This document shows, piece by piece, positions 41,486 to 49,981 of a DNA stretch of 49,981 nt. The stretch lies in contig NZ_JAVESS010000020.1 in assembly GCF_034006445.1 (NCBI RefSeq), positions 1 to 49,981 of the forward strand. The letters are read 5' to 3'. The position numbers and the translations under genes are program-made. The notes beneath the pieces are model-generated. The model searched no databases. It saw nothing but the letters and a program-made list of their open reading frames with translations, and had not been told where the DNA came from. Within the stretch, counting starts at the first letter, position 1. Each line of letters starts with the position of its first letter. The stretch is from Desulfovibrio sp. Its GTDB lineage: Bacteria > Desulfobacterota > Desulfovibrionia > Desulfovibrionales > Desulfovibrionaceae.

Positions 41486-41809
41486 GCGCGACCTCATGTG
41501 TTTAGGAACATTGGCGTAAGGGCCGGAAGGGGGCGGGATTTTCGCCTGTATGCGGTATGACGGTTGTTGGCCGTGCCGCGAAAGCAAAATACGTGCAAAG
41601 CCACGGTTTTTCGTATCAGGTTATGAAGAAAGACGCAAACTCCTCTGTTGTGCGGCTTTACGTGTCTTGAACCGAGCCAGCAAGGGTTTTAGAACATTTA
41701 CACTTTTTTAAAGGTAACATGCCATAAAATAAAACTATTTCCAAAAAGAACCGGCCACCCTGATGGGTGGCCGGTAGAGATGGCAAATGACTAAACCGAG
41801 GATACGGTA
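41486..41809. other. intergenic region between the acidic protein gene and ilvC
   Basis: This region holds the ilvC terminator (41742-41775) and an AT-rich tract that probably contains the acidic-protein promoter. No gene was seen. Confidence 0.5.
41742..41775 (-). terminator. Rho-independent terminator of ilvC
   Basis: CCGGCCACCC and GGGTGGCCGG form a 10-bp stem around a 4-base loop, followed by TTCTTTTT on the minus strand. Confidence 0.88.
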
Positions 41810-42838
<1,029 letters not shown>

Positions 42839-43078
42839 TTAGCTAAAATTGCAGTTCTCTTCACCTGAAGGGAACATGGGGGGCCTTGCCGTATGCCCCG
42901 GCGGCAGTGCTGCCCTGCGGCAGTGCTGCGGCCTTGAGGCGCGACGGACGGAATCGGTCATGCCTGCGCGCAGGGGAACCCTTGGGGATAAAGGGCGTTC
43001 CGCCTGCGTCGCTCGCGCGCCGGAGAGGGCCTTGTGGGCCGTCGGGCACGAAAGCGGGCAGAGTCCGGGCGGTTAAGC

Positions 43079-43570
43079 CTAGTCCGCCTTTTTGGAACGG
43101 CGAATGGCCACAGAGCCTGTGCGCGCCAGTTCCTTGATGCCAAACCGCTGTAGCAGGTTGATGATGGCGTCCAGCTTGTCCTGGTTGCCGGTGGCCTCAA
43201 TGGTCATTTCATTGGAGCTCACGTCCACCACCTTGCAGCGGAATATCTCGACGGTGCGCAGAATTTCACCCCGCATGGGGCCTTCTGCCTGCACCTTGAC
43301 GAACATCATTTCGCGTTCCACGGCGGGTATGTCCGCGAAGTCCACCACCTTGATGACAGAGACGATTTTGTGCAGCTGTTTCATTATCTGCTCCAAAATC
43401 AGGCTGTCTCCCTCAGTGGTGATGGTCATGTGTGAAACGCCTTCTTCCAGGGCCGGGGCCACATTGAGCGAGTGGATGTTAAAGCCGCGCCCGCTGAACA
43501 GCCCCGCTACGCGGGAAAGGACGCCGGGTTCGTTTTCCACCAGCACAGAAAGCACATGTCTTTTGCTCAT
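43079..43570 (-). CDS. ilvN: acetolactate synthase small (regulatory) subunit
   Basis: This 163-aa regulatory subunit has an N-terminal ACT domain (LSVLVENEPGVLSRVAGLFSGRGFNIHSL) and a C-terminal dimerisation part. It binds valine for feedback control of IlvB. It follows ilvB by 10 bases, and GGGAGGG precedes the ATG. Confidence 0.96.
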   Translation of the reverse strand: MSKRHVLSVLVENEPGVLSRVAGLFSGRGFNIHSLNVAPALEEGVSHMTITTEGDSLILEQIMKQLHKIVSVIKVVDFADIPAVEREMMFVKVQAEGPMRGEILRTVEIFRCKVVDVSSNEMTIEATGNQDKLDAIINLLQRFGIKELARTGSVAIRRSKKAD

Positions 43571-43580
43571 AGCCCCTCCC

Positions 43581-45272
43581 TTACACCAGCAACATTTCAT
43601 CGAGCGCCGCACCGGCGGGCACGATGGGGTACACATTTTCCTCACGCTCCACCATAACGTCAATAAAGGCCGGATTGGGCGAGGCCAGGGCCTTTTCAAG
43701 CGTGGCACGCAGGTCTTCGCCCTTTTCGATGCGATAGCCCTCAGCGCCATAGGCTTCGGCCAGCTTCACAAAGTCCGGCTGCGCTTCCATGTTGGTGGAG
43801 CTGTAGTTCTGGTTGTAAAAGAGTTCCTGCCACTGGCGAACCATGCCGAGGTGGCGGTTGTTCAGGATGACCACCTTGATGGGCAGCTTGTTGGCCACCA
43901 CGGTGCCCAGTTCCTGAATGTTCATTTGCAGCGAGCCGTCGCCCGCCACGGTGATGACCTTTTTGTCGGGAAAGGCGAACTGCGCGCCAATGGACGCGGG
44001 AAAGCCATATCCCATGGTGCCGAGCCCCCCGCTGGTCAGCAGGGTGCGGGGCTTGGTGAAGGAATAGAACTGGGCAACCCACATCTGGTGCTGGCCCACT
44101 TCGGTGGCGATGATGGCGTCGCCGTTGGCAAGTTCGTACAGGGTTTCAATAACTTCCTGCGGCTTGATATTGTGGTTTTTCTGGTAGCAGAGCGGTTTGC
44201 TCTTTTTCCATTCGCCCACGGCCTCAAGCCACGCGGCGTGCTCGCTGGCCCAGTCCTTGCCTTCAAGCTTGGCGTCGCAAATCTCGGACATGCCCTCAAG
44301 GGCCAGGCGGCAGTCGCCCACCACGGGAACCTGCACCTCCACATTCTTGCGAATGGAGGTGGGGTCTATGTCGATATGCACTATGCGCGCCTTGGGCGCA
44401 AAGCCCGTCAGTTTGCCCGTCACGCGGTCGTCAAAGCGCGCGCCCACGCAGACCAGCACGTCGGCGTTGTTGATGGCCAGGTTGGCGGCATAGGTGCCGT
44501 GCATGCCCACCATGCCGAGCCACAGCGGGTCTGTGGCCGGAAAGGCCCCAAGCCCCATGAGCGAACACGTCACCGGTATCTGCAGCTTGCGCGCAAGGCT
44601 TGTGAGCGCTTCGGCCGCATTGGACATGATAACGCCGCCGCCAGCCAGGATGACAGGGCGTTCGGCCCTGGCGAGTTCTTCCACCGAGCGCCGCAACTGG
44701 TTGAGGTTGGGCTTGTAGGTGGGGTTGTAGCTGCGCATGTAGACTTCTTCAGGCCAGATGAACTCGGCAGTGGCCTGCATGATGTCCTTGGGCAGGTCGA
44801 CGAGCACGGGCCCGGGGCGGCCCGTGCGCGCCAGATAAAAGGCCTGCCGGATGGTAAGGGCCAGCTTGTTGATGTCCTTTACCAGGAAGTTATGTTTGGT
44901 GCAGGGGCGGGTGATGCCCACAATATCCACTTCCTGAAAGGCGTCATTGCCGATCAGTTTCGTGGGCACCTGCCCCGTAATGACCACTAGAGGAATGGAG
45001 TCGGAATAGGCTGTGGCGATGCCCGTCACCGTATTGGTGGCGCCGGGGCCTGAAGTTACCAGGCATGCGCCCACCTTGCCGGAGGCGCGGGCATAGCCGT
45101 CAGCCGCGTGCACAGCCCCTTGTTCGTGCCGTACCAGCACGTGACGGATTTCCTGATGTCGCGGCAGTTCGTCGTAAATGTCAATCACAGCGCCGCCGGG
45201 ATACCCGAACAGCACGTCAACGCCTTCTCTCTTCAGGGACTCAAGGAGAATCTGCGCACCTGTACATTCCAT
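43581..45272 (-). CDS. ilvB: acetolactate synthase large (catalytic) subunit
   Basis: This 563-aa thiamine-diphosphate enzyme makes acetolactate from pyruvate or acetohydroxybutyrate. It starts MECTGAQILLESLKREGVDV. The catalytic glutamate lies in VLVRHEQGAVHAADGYARA, and the TPP motif is TVAGDGSLQMN, with NNRH ending the metal site. I chose the ATG at 45270-45272 because AAGGAG lies 6 bases before it; an ATG at 45293 would add 7 residues with a poorer site. The gene is coupled with the DUF465 gene upstream. Confidence 0.97.
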   Translation of the reverse strand: MECTGAQILLESLKREGVDVLFGYPGGAVIDIYDELPRHQEIRHVLVRHEQGAVHAADGYARASGKVGACLVTSGPGATNTVTGIATAYSDSIPLVVITGQVPTKLIGNDAFQEVDIVGITRPCTKHNFLVKDINKLALTIRQAFYLARTGRPGPVLVDLPKDIMQATAEFIWPEEVYMRSYNPTYKPNLNQLRRSVEELARAERPVILAGGGVIMSNAAEALTSLARKLQIPVTCSLMGLGAFPATDPLWLGMVGMHGTYAANLAINNADVLVCVGARFDDRVTGKLTGFAPKARIVHIDIDPTSIRKNVEVQVPVVGDCRLALEGMSEICDAKLEGKDWASEHAAWLEAVGEWKKSKPLCYQKNHNIKPQEVIETLYELANGDAIIATEVGQHQMWVAQFYSFTKPRTLLTSGGLGTMGYGFPASIGAQFAFPDKKVITVAGDGSLQMNIQELGTVVANKLPIKVVILNNRHLGMVRQWQELFYNQNYSSTNMEAQPDFVKLAEAYGAEGYRIEKGEDLRATLEKALASPNPAFIDVMVEREENVYPIVPAGAALDEMLLV

Positions 45273-45294
45273 GACCGGCTCCTTCGAAGCCATG

Positions 45295-45522
45295 CTAATC
45301 CTGTTTTTTCAGACGATCCAGGATTGCCATGAGCTGGGTTTTTCCTTCAAGCTTTTGCTTTTTCAGCTGCTTCAAGGTCTGTTCTTCAGTAGGGGTGCGG
45401 AAGGCCTTGCCTTCAAGCTTTTCCACCTGCTTTTCATAGAGCACATGATCTTCCCAAAGGGATTTCAGCTCCGGATCAGTGGCCGCATACTTGGTTAGGA
45501 TTTCTAGTTCATGCTGATCCAT
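45295..45522 (-). CDS. DUF465 (YdcH-type) small protein
   Basis: This 75-aa highly charged helical protein (LKSLWEDHVLYEKQVEKLEG, LKKQKLEGKTQLMAIL) matches the DUF465 family. The function is unknown. GGAG precedes the ATG. It lies 22 bases before the ilvB start, inside the ilv operon. Confidence 0.85.
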   Translation of the reverse strand: MDQHELEILTKYAATDPELKSLWEDHVLYEKQVEKLEGKAFRTPTEEQTLKQLKKQKLEGKTQLMAILDRLKKQD

Positions 45523-45577
45523 AAGAAATCTCCATTGTTAGATGTTCGGACGCGGAATCCCGCGAGTGAAACCGGTG

Positions 45578-45880
45578 TTATTGCATGGTAAGGGCATACT
45601 GCGCCAATGAGGCAACCACGATACGGTTGAAAAGCTCAATGCACAGCAGCACCACCACAGGCGAAAAATCCATGCCGCTGGTGTAGGTAAAGGGCAACCA
45701 CTTGCGCACGCGATAGAACACGGGCTCCGTGAGGGCGCGCAAGGTGCGCACTATGGGATTATACGGATCCGGTCGCACCCAGGTGAGCACGGCGGCAATA
45801 ATGACTATCCAGAAATACAGGCTCAGCAGCGAACCCAGTATCATGGCAACGGCGCTCATGGTATTGGCCAAAATGATCAT
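45578..45880 (-). CDS. YggT-family membrane protein
   Basis: This 100-aa protein has two main hydrophobic segments (about 12-34 and 72-92) and the YggT motif VRPDPYNPIVRTLRALTEPV. The family has been linked to osmotic shock tolerance or cell division; its precise role is uncertain. GGAGGG precedes the ATG. It is part of the minus-strand run towards ilvB. Confidence 0.88.
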   Translation of the reverse strand: MIILANTMSAVAMILGSLLSLYFWIVIIAAVLTWVRPDPYNPIVRTLRALTEPVFYRVRKWLPFTYTSGMDFSPVVVLLCIELFNRIVVASLAQYALTMQ

Positions 45881-45951
45881 GCGCCCTCCAGCGTGGCGGT
45901 CTTGGTGTCAACTTTGATAAAATTTCTTAAAGGCTCCGGCCGGGCCGGGCC

Positions 45952-46617
45952 TTAGGCCCTGGCGCTGCCTCGCAACAGTGCGTCATCCAGGGCATTGCGC
46001 AAGCCTGCGTAATCGGTTGCTGTTATCTGTCCCCGCAAAGCGCCGCCGTTAAATGCGGCAAATACCACGCCCGCCCCCTGGGCCGTTTCTTTGTCATGCT
46101 CGCTGTCGCCCACAAAAAGCACGGTTTCAGGCGGGGTCTGCCATGTGGCGCATATGCGCAATGCGCCTTCGGGAGACGGCTTGGGCGCTGCCGTATCAGC
46201 TGCGACCACAGGATCAAAATAGGAGGGCAGGCCAAAAATGTCCAGAACCGTTTGTATTCCCTCAAGCCTGCGGTTGGTATGCACGGCCATGCGCACCTGT
46301 TTGTCACGCAGATAGTCAATAAAATCAACAAACCCTGGTTGCAAACGCAGCATGGGCATAATGTCGCGATGATAGTTGACCACTTCACTGGTCACATAGC
46401 TTATCTGCTTATGCAAATGCGGCGGCACAATGTGCAGCAGGGCCTGCATGGCAGTGGCCATAAAGCAGAATTTCTCCTGCTCCGGCGTCATGGGCGGCAG
46501 GTTGAAGTGCTCAAGCACGCGATTGTAGAAAACAGTGTTGGATTCACGCGAATCCACAATAACGCCGTCGCAGTCAAAGATGACCCCTGCAAGGCCATTG
46601 GTGAAAAGACGGCTCAT
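45952..46617 (-). CDS. HAD-superfamily phosphatase (phosphoglycolate phosphatase-like)
   Basis: This 221-aa enzyme has HAD motif I IFDCDGVIVDS (nucleophile D15, D17), motif II VHTNRR, motif III/IV KPSPEGAL and GDSEHDKETAQGAG, plus a helical cap. The substrate is unknown; phosphoglycolate or another sugar phosphate is plausible. Its start overlaps the stop of the upstream unknown gene by four bases (ATGA). Confidence 0.88.
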   Translation of the reverse strand: MSRLFTNGLAGVIFDCDGVIVDSRESNTVFYNRVLEHFNLPPMTPEQEKFCFMATAMQALLHIVPPHLHKQISYVTSEVVNYHRDIMPMLRLQPGFVDFIDYLRDKQVRMAVHTNRRLEGIQTVLDIFGLPSYFDPVVAADTAAPKPSPEGALRICATWQTPPETVLFVGDSEHDKETAQGAGVVFAAFNGGALRGQITATDYAGLRNALDDALLRGSARA

Positions 46618-47537
46618 GACGCGGCCCTCACAAGCCATTGGCGTTCCACATCCAGCGGCTGCGCGCCTGTGGGGCGGCTTCTGCCCATGGCGCGCCATGC
46701 AGGAGCGCGGGCGCAGAGCAGGGCGGCCTGTGCCGGGGCGGGGGTCTGTGCCGGGGCGGGAGCCTGTGCAGGGGCGGGAGCCTGTGCCGGGGCGGGGGCG
46801 TGTTCAGGGCTGGCGGGGGCGAAATCCAGGGTTTCCCGCAGGTCTTCCGCCATGGGGCCTTCTGCCAGAATGGGCATGTCCGACGGCAGAAAATACATGG
46901 CATTGGCCACGACCAGCCGCCAGGGCGGCATGAGACCGAGATCCAGCGAAACGGGCGCGCCCAGAATGCCCGTGCCCGCAAAGCCGCCGGAAACGGCCAG
47001 TGCGTCGGCGTCTTCATCCTCTACGCCCAGTGAGCGCGTGAACGTGCCGGACTTTTGCGCAAGGGTGCGGGCCAGTTCGGCCAGTTCGCCCATGCGTTCT
47101 TCCTGCAGCCATGCCCAGAGAAGCGCCTTTTGGGCCTGCTCAAGCTCGATGCGCAGCTTGCGGGCGGCTTCAGCCTTGAGGGCGGCATCAGTGTCCGCGC
47201 CGTCAAGGCCGCGCAAAAGCGCCATTTCCGAGGCGCGGCGGGCAGCGCGGGGATTGGCCGCCGCCGTGGCGCCCACGGGAAGGCCCGAAAGCGCGGCGTC
47301 GCCCATCTGTCGCAGGTCTTCAAGACAGGCGGCGGCTTGGCGCTGGCTGAAAGGGTAGTCCGCAGGGCAGTACGCGCCTTCCTGCGGAGCTTGCGGGAGG
47401 CCCGGCCACAGCAGCAGAGCCGCTGCAGCGCCGGGCTGCGCGGCAGGCACGGCTGCGGCGTCGGCATCCTCCGGGCCGGAGACAGACAGAGGGCCGCGCA
47501 AAAAAGGCAGCCGTACACAGGGGGTAGGTGTGGTCAT
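46614..47537 (-). CDS. unknown protein, 307 aa, with APAPAQ repeats
   Basis: I do not recognise the family. The N-terminal 60 residues are variable. A helical region (about 110-150, LRIELEQAQKALLWAWLQEE) follows, and a later part (PPWRLVVANAMYFLPSDMPIL) may be conserved. Near residues 250-280 the unit APAPAQ repeats several times, encoded by a GC tandem repeat near 46730-46800. There is no signal peptide. AAAGGAA precedes the ATG at 47535-47537. It is the first gene of the run through HAD, YggT and DUF465 to ilvBN. Confidence 0.7.
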   Translation of the reverse strand: MTTPTPCVRLPFLRGPLSVSGPEDADAAAVPAAQPGAAAALLLWPGLPQAPQEGAYCPADYPFSQRQAAACLEDLRQMGDAALSGLPVGATAAANPRAARRASEMALLRGLDGADTDAALKAEAARKLRIELEQAQKALLWAWLQEERMGELAELARTLAQKSGTFTRSLGVEDEDADALAVSGGFAGTGILGAPVSLDLGLMPPWRLVVANAMYFLPSDMPILAEGPMAEDLRETLDFAPASPEHAPAPAQAPAPAQAPAPAQTPAPAQAALLCARAPAWRAMGRSRPTGAQPLDVERQWLVRAAS

Positions 47538-47559
47538 TATAGTTCCTTTGGACGACACC

Positions 47560-47588
47560 AGCATATCCAGAGCCGGGCCGGAGCGCAA
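47560..47588 (-). promoter_or_regulatory. promoter of the 46.6-47.5 kb unknown gene
   Basis: TTGCGC (47583-47588) and TATGCT (47560-47565) are 17 bases apart, with a short leader of about 15 bases. It may drive the genes through ilvB. Confidence 0.55.
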
Positions 47589-47615
47589 GCCGGGCAGCGT
47601 CGTGGTTGTGATGTA

Positions 47616-47644
47616 TTGTCAGATGAACGCTTATGACATATATA
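47616..47644 (+). promoter_or_regulatory. promoter of pdxS-pdxT
   Basis: TTGTCA (47616-47621) and TATATA (47639-47644) are 17 bases apart. It is back to back with the minus promoter at 47560-47588. Confidence 0.65.
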
Positions 47645-47722
47645 GCACCCCAGCAACGCCGCAGCGTGAGCGGTAGACTGCCAATACCTCGCCGGCGGAC
47701 CCGGCTCAGAAGGAGTAGAAAT

Positions 47723-48604
47723 ATGGAACAGGGCACCATCCGCCTGAAGACAGGCCTTGCCGAAATGCTGAAAGGCGGCGTGATTATGGACGTCACCACT
47801 CCGGAACAGGCCAAGATTGCCGAAGAAGCCGGGGCTTGCGCTGTGATGGCGCTGGAACGTGTGCCTGCGGACATTCGCGCCGCTGGCGGCGTGGCTCGCA
47901 TGGCCGATCCCACCATTGTCAAAAAAATTATGGAAGTGGCCACTATTCCGGTGATGGCCAAAGCCCGCATCGGCCATTTTGTGGAAGCCCGCATCCTTGA
48001 ATCCATGGGCGTGGACTACATTGACGAAAGCGAAGTTCTGACCCCCGCCGACGACAAATATCATATCGACAAGCGCGACTTCACCGTGCCCTTTGTCTGC
48101 GGTTGCCGCAATCTGGGCGAAGCCCTGCGCCGCATCGCCGAAGGCGCGGCCATGATCCGCACCAAGGGCGAACCCGGCACCGGCAACGTGGTTGAAGCCG
48201 TGCGCCATTGCCGCCAGGTCATGAACGAAGTGCGCGTGCTCTGCGGCCTGCCCGAAGCCGAAGTTGCCAACTTTGCCAAGGAAATCGGCGCGCCTCTTGA
48301 AGTATGTCTGCTCGTTCGCAAAGAAGGCCGCCTGCCCGTGGTCAACTTTGCCGCTGGCGGCATAGCCACCCCGGCCGACGCGGCCCTGATGATGCACCTT
48401 GGCTGCGACGGCGTTTTTGTGGGTTCCGGCATCTTCAAGTCCGGCGACCCGGCCAAGCGCGCCAAAGCCATTGTACAGGCCGTGACCAACTACAAGGACT
48501 TCGCCATACTGGCCGAAATATCCCGCGATCTGGGCGAACCCATGGTGGGCATTGAAATTTCCACCATTCCTTCCGGTGAGCGTATGCAGGAGCGGGGCTG
48601 GTAA
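47723..48604 (+). CDS. pdxS: pyridoxal 5'-phosphate synthase subunit PdxS
   Basis: PdxS condenses ribose 5-phosphate, glyceraldehyde 3-phosphate and ammonia to PLP. This 293-aa TIM barrel has [20 protein letters not shown] (catalytic D23), [14 protein letters not shown] (imine-forming K80), [12 protein letters not shown] and [20 protein letters not shown] precedes the ATG at 47723. It forms a complex with PdxT, which follows immediately. Confidence 0.97.
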   Translation: MEQGTIRLKTGLAEMLKGGVIMDVTTPEQAKIAEEAGACAVMALERVPADIRAAGGVARMADPTIVKKIMEVATIPVMAKARIGHFVEARILESMGVDYIDESEVLTPADDKYHIDKRDFTVPFVCGCRNLGEALRRIAEGAAMIRTKGEPGTGNVVEAVRHCRQVMNEVRVLCGLPEAEVANFAKEIGAPLEVCLLVRKEGRLPVVNFAAGGIATPADAALMMHLGCDGVFVGSGIFKSGDPAKRAKAIVQAVTNYKDFAILAEISRDLGEPMVGIEISTIPSGERMQERGW

Positions 48605-48605
48605 G

Positions 48606-49181
48606 ATGGCCGCACGTTGCGTGGGCGTTCTGGCTCTTCAGGGAGCCTTTCGTGAACATGTGGCCGCTGTGTCCAGGCTGGGCGTGGCGGCTCGCGAAGT
48701 GCGCCAGCTCAAGGATATGGACGGCATCGACGCCATGATCATTCCCGGCGGCGAAAGCACCACCATGGGCAAACTGCTCAACGAGTGGCACATGCTGGAG
48801 CCTTTGCGCGACCGCATCATGCAGGGCATGCCCGTCTACGGCAGTTGCGCCGGGCTTATCCTGCTGTGCCGCACCATTGAAAATTCGGATCAGCCGCGAC
48901 TTGGCGTGCTGGACGCCACCGTACGGCGCAATGCCTTTGGCCGTCAGGTGGACAGCTTTGAGACCGAACTCAGCATGCCTGAAGTTGGCCCCGACCCTGT
49001 TCCGGCGGTATTCATCCGCGCTCCGGTGCTTATCAGCGTGGGGCCGGAGGTCAGGGTGCTGGCTGAAGTCAAGGGGCAGGCCGTGGCCGTGCGCCAGAAC
49101 AATATTCTGGCCACGTCCTTTCATCCGGAACTGACGCCGGATACGCGCCTGCACAGCTACTTTCTGAATATGCACGGTTAA
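48606..49181 (+). CDS. pdxT: pyridoxal 5'-phosphate synthase glutaminase subunit PdxT
   Basis: PdxT releases ammonia from glutamine for PdxS. This 191-aa class I glutaminase has VGVLALQGAFREH, PGGESTTMGK, the nucleophile C81 in VYGSCAGLILL, and SFHPELTPD with the His/Glu of the triad. The ATG at 48606 lies one base after the pdxS stop, so translation is coupled. Confidence 0.96.
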   Translation: MAARCVGVLALQGAFREHVAAVSRLGVAAREVRQLKDMDGIDAMIIPGGESTTMGKLLNEWHMLEPLRDRIMQGMPVYGSCAGLILLCRTIENSDQPRLGVLDATVRRNAFGRQVDSFETELSMPEVGPDPVPAVFIRAPVLISVGPEVRVLAEVKGQAVAVRQNNILATSFHPELTPDTRLHSYFLNMHG

Positions 49182-49213
49182 CAGCCGTCTGAAAATCGCA
49201 GCCTTTCTGTTTT

Positions 49214-49366
49214 AGAGCCTGTTAACTTTGGCAAAAGTTAACAGGCTCTAACGCTGCACGAACGTGCGGCGCGCCACAACATGGCGTGGATTCAGCCGAA
49301 CGCCGCATTTTTCAGATAAATGAACACGCTGAAATGTTAAGCCTTTCAAAGGTGATCTGTTATAGA
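49214..49366 (+). repeat. five-hairpin repeat element (family A), copy 3
   Basis: The first stem AGAGCCTGTTAACTTT/AAAAGTTAACAGGCTCT is 16 bp. Stems 2 (GCTGCAC/GTGCGGC) and 3 remain, while stems 4 and 5 have partly decayed. It sits between the pdxT stop and the terminator. Confidence 0.7.
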
Positions 49367-49368
49367 CC

Positions 49369-49403
49369 GGGGAGGACGTCGTCTGACGTCCCCCCTTTTT
49401 TTA
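49369..49403 (+). terminator. Rho-independent terminator of pdxS-pdxT
   Basis: GGGGAGGACGTC and GACGTCCCCCC form a strong stem, followed by seven Ts. It lies about 190 bases after pdxT because the family A element occupies most of the gap. Confidence 0.88.
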
Positions 49404-49510
49404 TTTCCTGTCGCGGATTTTTTCCTCAATTTGCCGTCAACGTGCCGCACGATTTAACATGGGCGACACCTCGCTGCCAAAATGGGCATGCAGACTGCTT
49501 CAAGACCAAT

Positions 49511-49657
49511 AGAGCAAGTTCATTTTGAAAGTGCTCTGGCGTATGCGGGAGCATACGCCCGCCGCAGAGGCGTAAGCGCAAGTTATTTGCGTAGTTACGC
49601 GCCGGAGCGAGCGTCTTGAAAGTACTGGGAATAGATATTCTCAATGCGAAAATGCTC
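49511..49657 (+). repeat. structured repeat (family B), copy 3
   Basis: It begins AGAGCAAGTTCATTTTGAAA with closing GTGCTCT, has GGCGTATGC/GCATACGCC, the core GCCGCAGAGGCGTAAGCGCA, and ends ATATTCTCAATGCGAAAATGC. It aligns with the inverted copy at 31004-31152. Confidence 0.7.
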
Positions 49658-49691
49658 GAGTTCAACCACCGGAAATTCCGGGGAGGCAGTG

Positions 49692-49981
49692 ATGGAAACC
49701 ACACTCATGCTCAGGCGTCTTCAGGAAGAACTGGCCGACGAATTGCAGCGTATGGGCCAGCTGCGTAGCGTTTTTCAGGCACAACATTTTGCCGACGAGG
49801 TGGATGCGGCCAGCCACCTGGAGGCCGCCCATCTGGCGCAGTGCAGCGCACGCCGCAGCGCCCAGCGCATCCGCGACCTTCAGAGTCTTTTGCATCTTTT
49901 ACAGCACAACGGCCCCCGTCAGTGCGTCGACTGCGGCGACGACATCCCGCTTGAGCGCCTGATGGCGGCTCCGGGCACCAC
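49692..49981 (+). CDS. DksA/TraR-type zinc-finger protein (partial, runs off right edge)
   Basis: About 96 codons are visible. Residues about 1-72 form a helical coiled-coil-like stretch (METTLMLRRLQEELADELQR and on). The zinc-finger start CVDCGDDIPLERLMAAPGT (about 77-95) has the first CxxC of the C4 DksA/TraR finger. Such proteins bind RNA polymerase or act as small regulators. GGGGAGG precedes the ATG at 49692. The second finger half lies beyond the window. Confidence 0.85.
   Translation, partial: METTLMLRRLQEELADELQRMGQLRSVFQAQHFADEVDAASHLEAAHLAQCSARRSAQRIRDLQSLLHLLQHNGPRQCVDCGDDIPLERLMAAPGT

Larger units (their letters stand above)
49182..49691. other. intergenic region after pdxT with two structured repeats and a terminator
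   Basis: In order it holds a family A repeat (49214-49366), the terminator (49369-49403), a family B repeat (49511-49657), and the ribosome binding site of the next gene. No protein gene was seen. Confidence 0.55.

Overview
The window looks like chromosomal DNA of a Desulfovibrio-type sulfate-reducing deltaproteobacterium (Desulfovibrionaceae, close to D. desulfuricans). The reasons are a free-standing dsrC, a PxxKW cysteine-rich protein, the futalosine-route menaquinone gene mqnB, a two-gene SufCB (Sms-like) iron-sulfur system, high GC content, and many small conserved genes of that group. This is inferred from gene content; no database search was possible.

Layout. 1-6.8 kb, minus: a membrane-anchored PilZ protein (cut by the left edge), mnmG coupled to an M20 peptidase, a PxxKW protein and an MtaD-type deaminase. 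7.0-10.4 kb, plus: yajC-secD-secF. 11-13.7 kb, minus: an RRM protein, arsM and arsR, and a PAP2 phosphatase. 14-16.7 kb, minus: a CAU tRNA, then sufB-sufC with a coupled small unknown gene. 16.8-17.8 kb, plus: hldD. 18-24.4 kb, minus: exported DJ-1 protein with a GlxA regulator, trmI, a class A PBP and dsrC. 24.7-27.5 kb: a CBS-domain protein divergent from larC, then a secreted repeat protein. 28-30.6 kb, minus: an MFS carrier with an M20D amidohydrolase. 31.2-37.4 kb, minus: purL, polyprenyl synthase, mqnB and a nucleotide-sugar dehydrogenase. 37.6-38.6 kb: ubiE/menG behind a 56-aa gene. 39.4-41.5 kb: a large acidic coiled-coil protein. 41.8-47.5 kb, minus: ilvC, ilvN, ilvB and four small genes. 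47.7-49.2 kb, plus: pdxS-pdxT. Right edge: a truncated DksA/TraR-type zinc-finger gene.

Most genes are housekeeping. Themes that connect them are the respiratory and electron-transfer lifestyle (mqnB, polyprenyl synthase, ubiE, dsrC, sufBC), protein export (yajC-secDF), cell envelope (hldD, PBP, PAP2, UDP-sugar dehydrogenase) and cofactors or amino acids (pdxST, ilvBNC).

The most unusual content lies between the genes. Several families of about 70-155 bp structured repeats recur at the borders of transcription units. (A) A five-hairpin element in three copies keeps its pairing while the bases change. (B) A sister family has the same TAGAGCA/TGCTCTA ends. (C) A 155-bp MITE-like long hairpin occurs three times. 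(D) A 70-bp G-rich hairpin occurs in two identical copies plus a third copy split by an A element inserted exactly in its loop. There are also short-period tandem arrays of 16 bp (next to arsR) and 10 bp (after the acidic-protein gene), and an attenuator-like leader before the ubiE pair.
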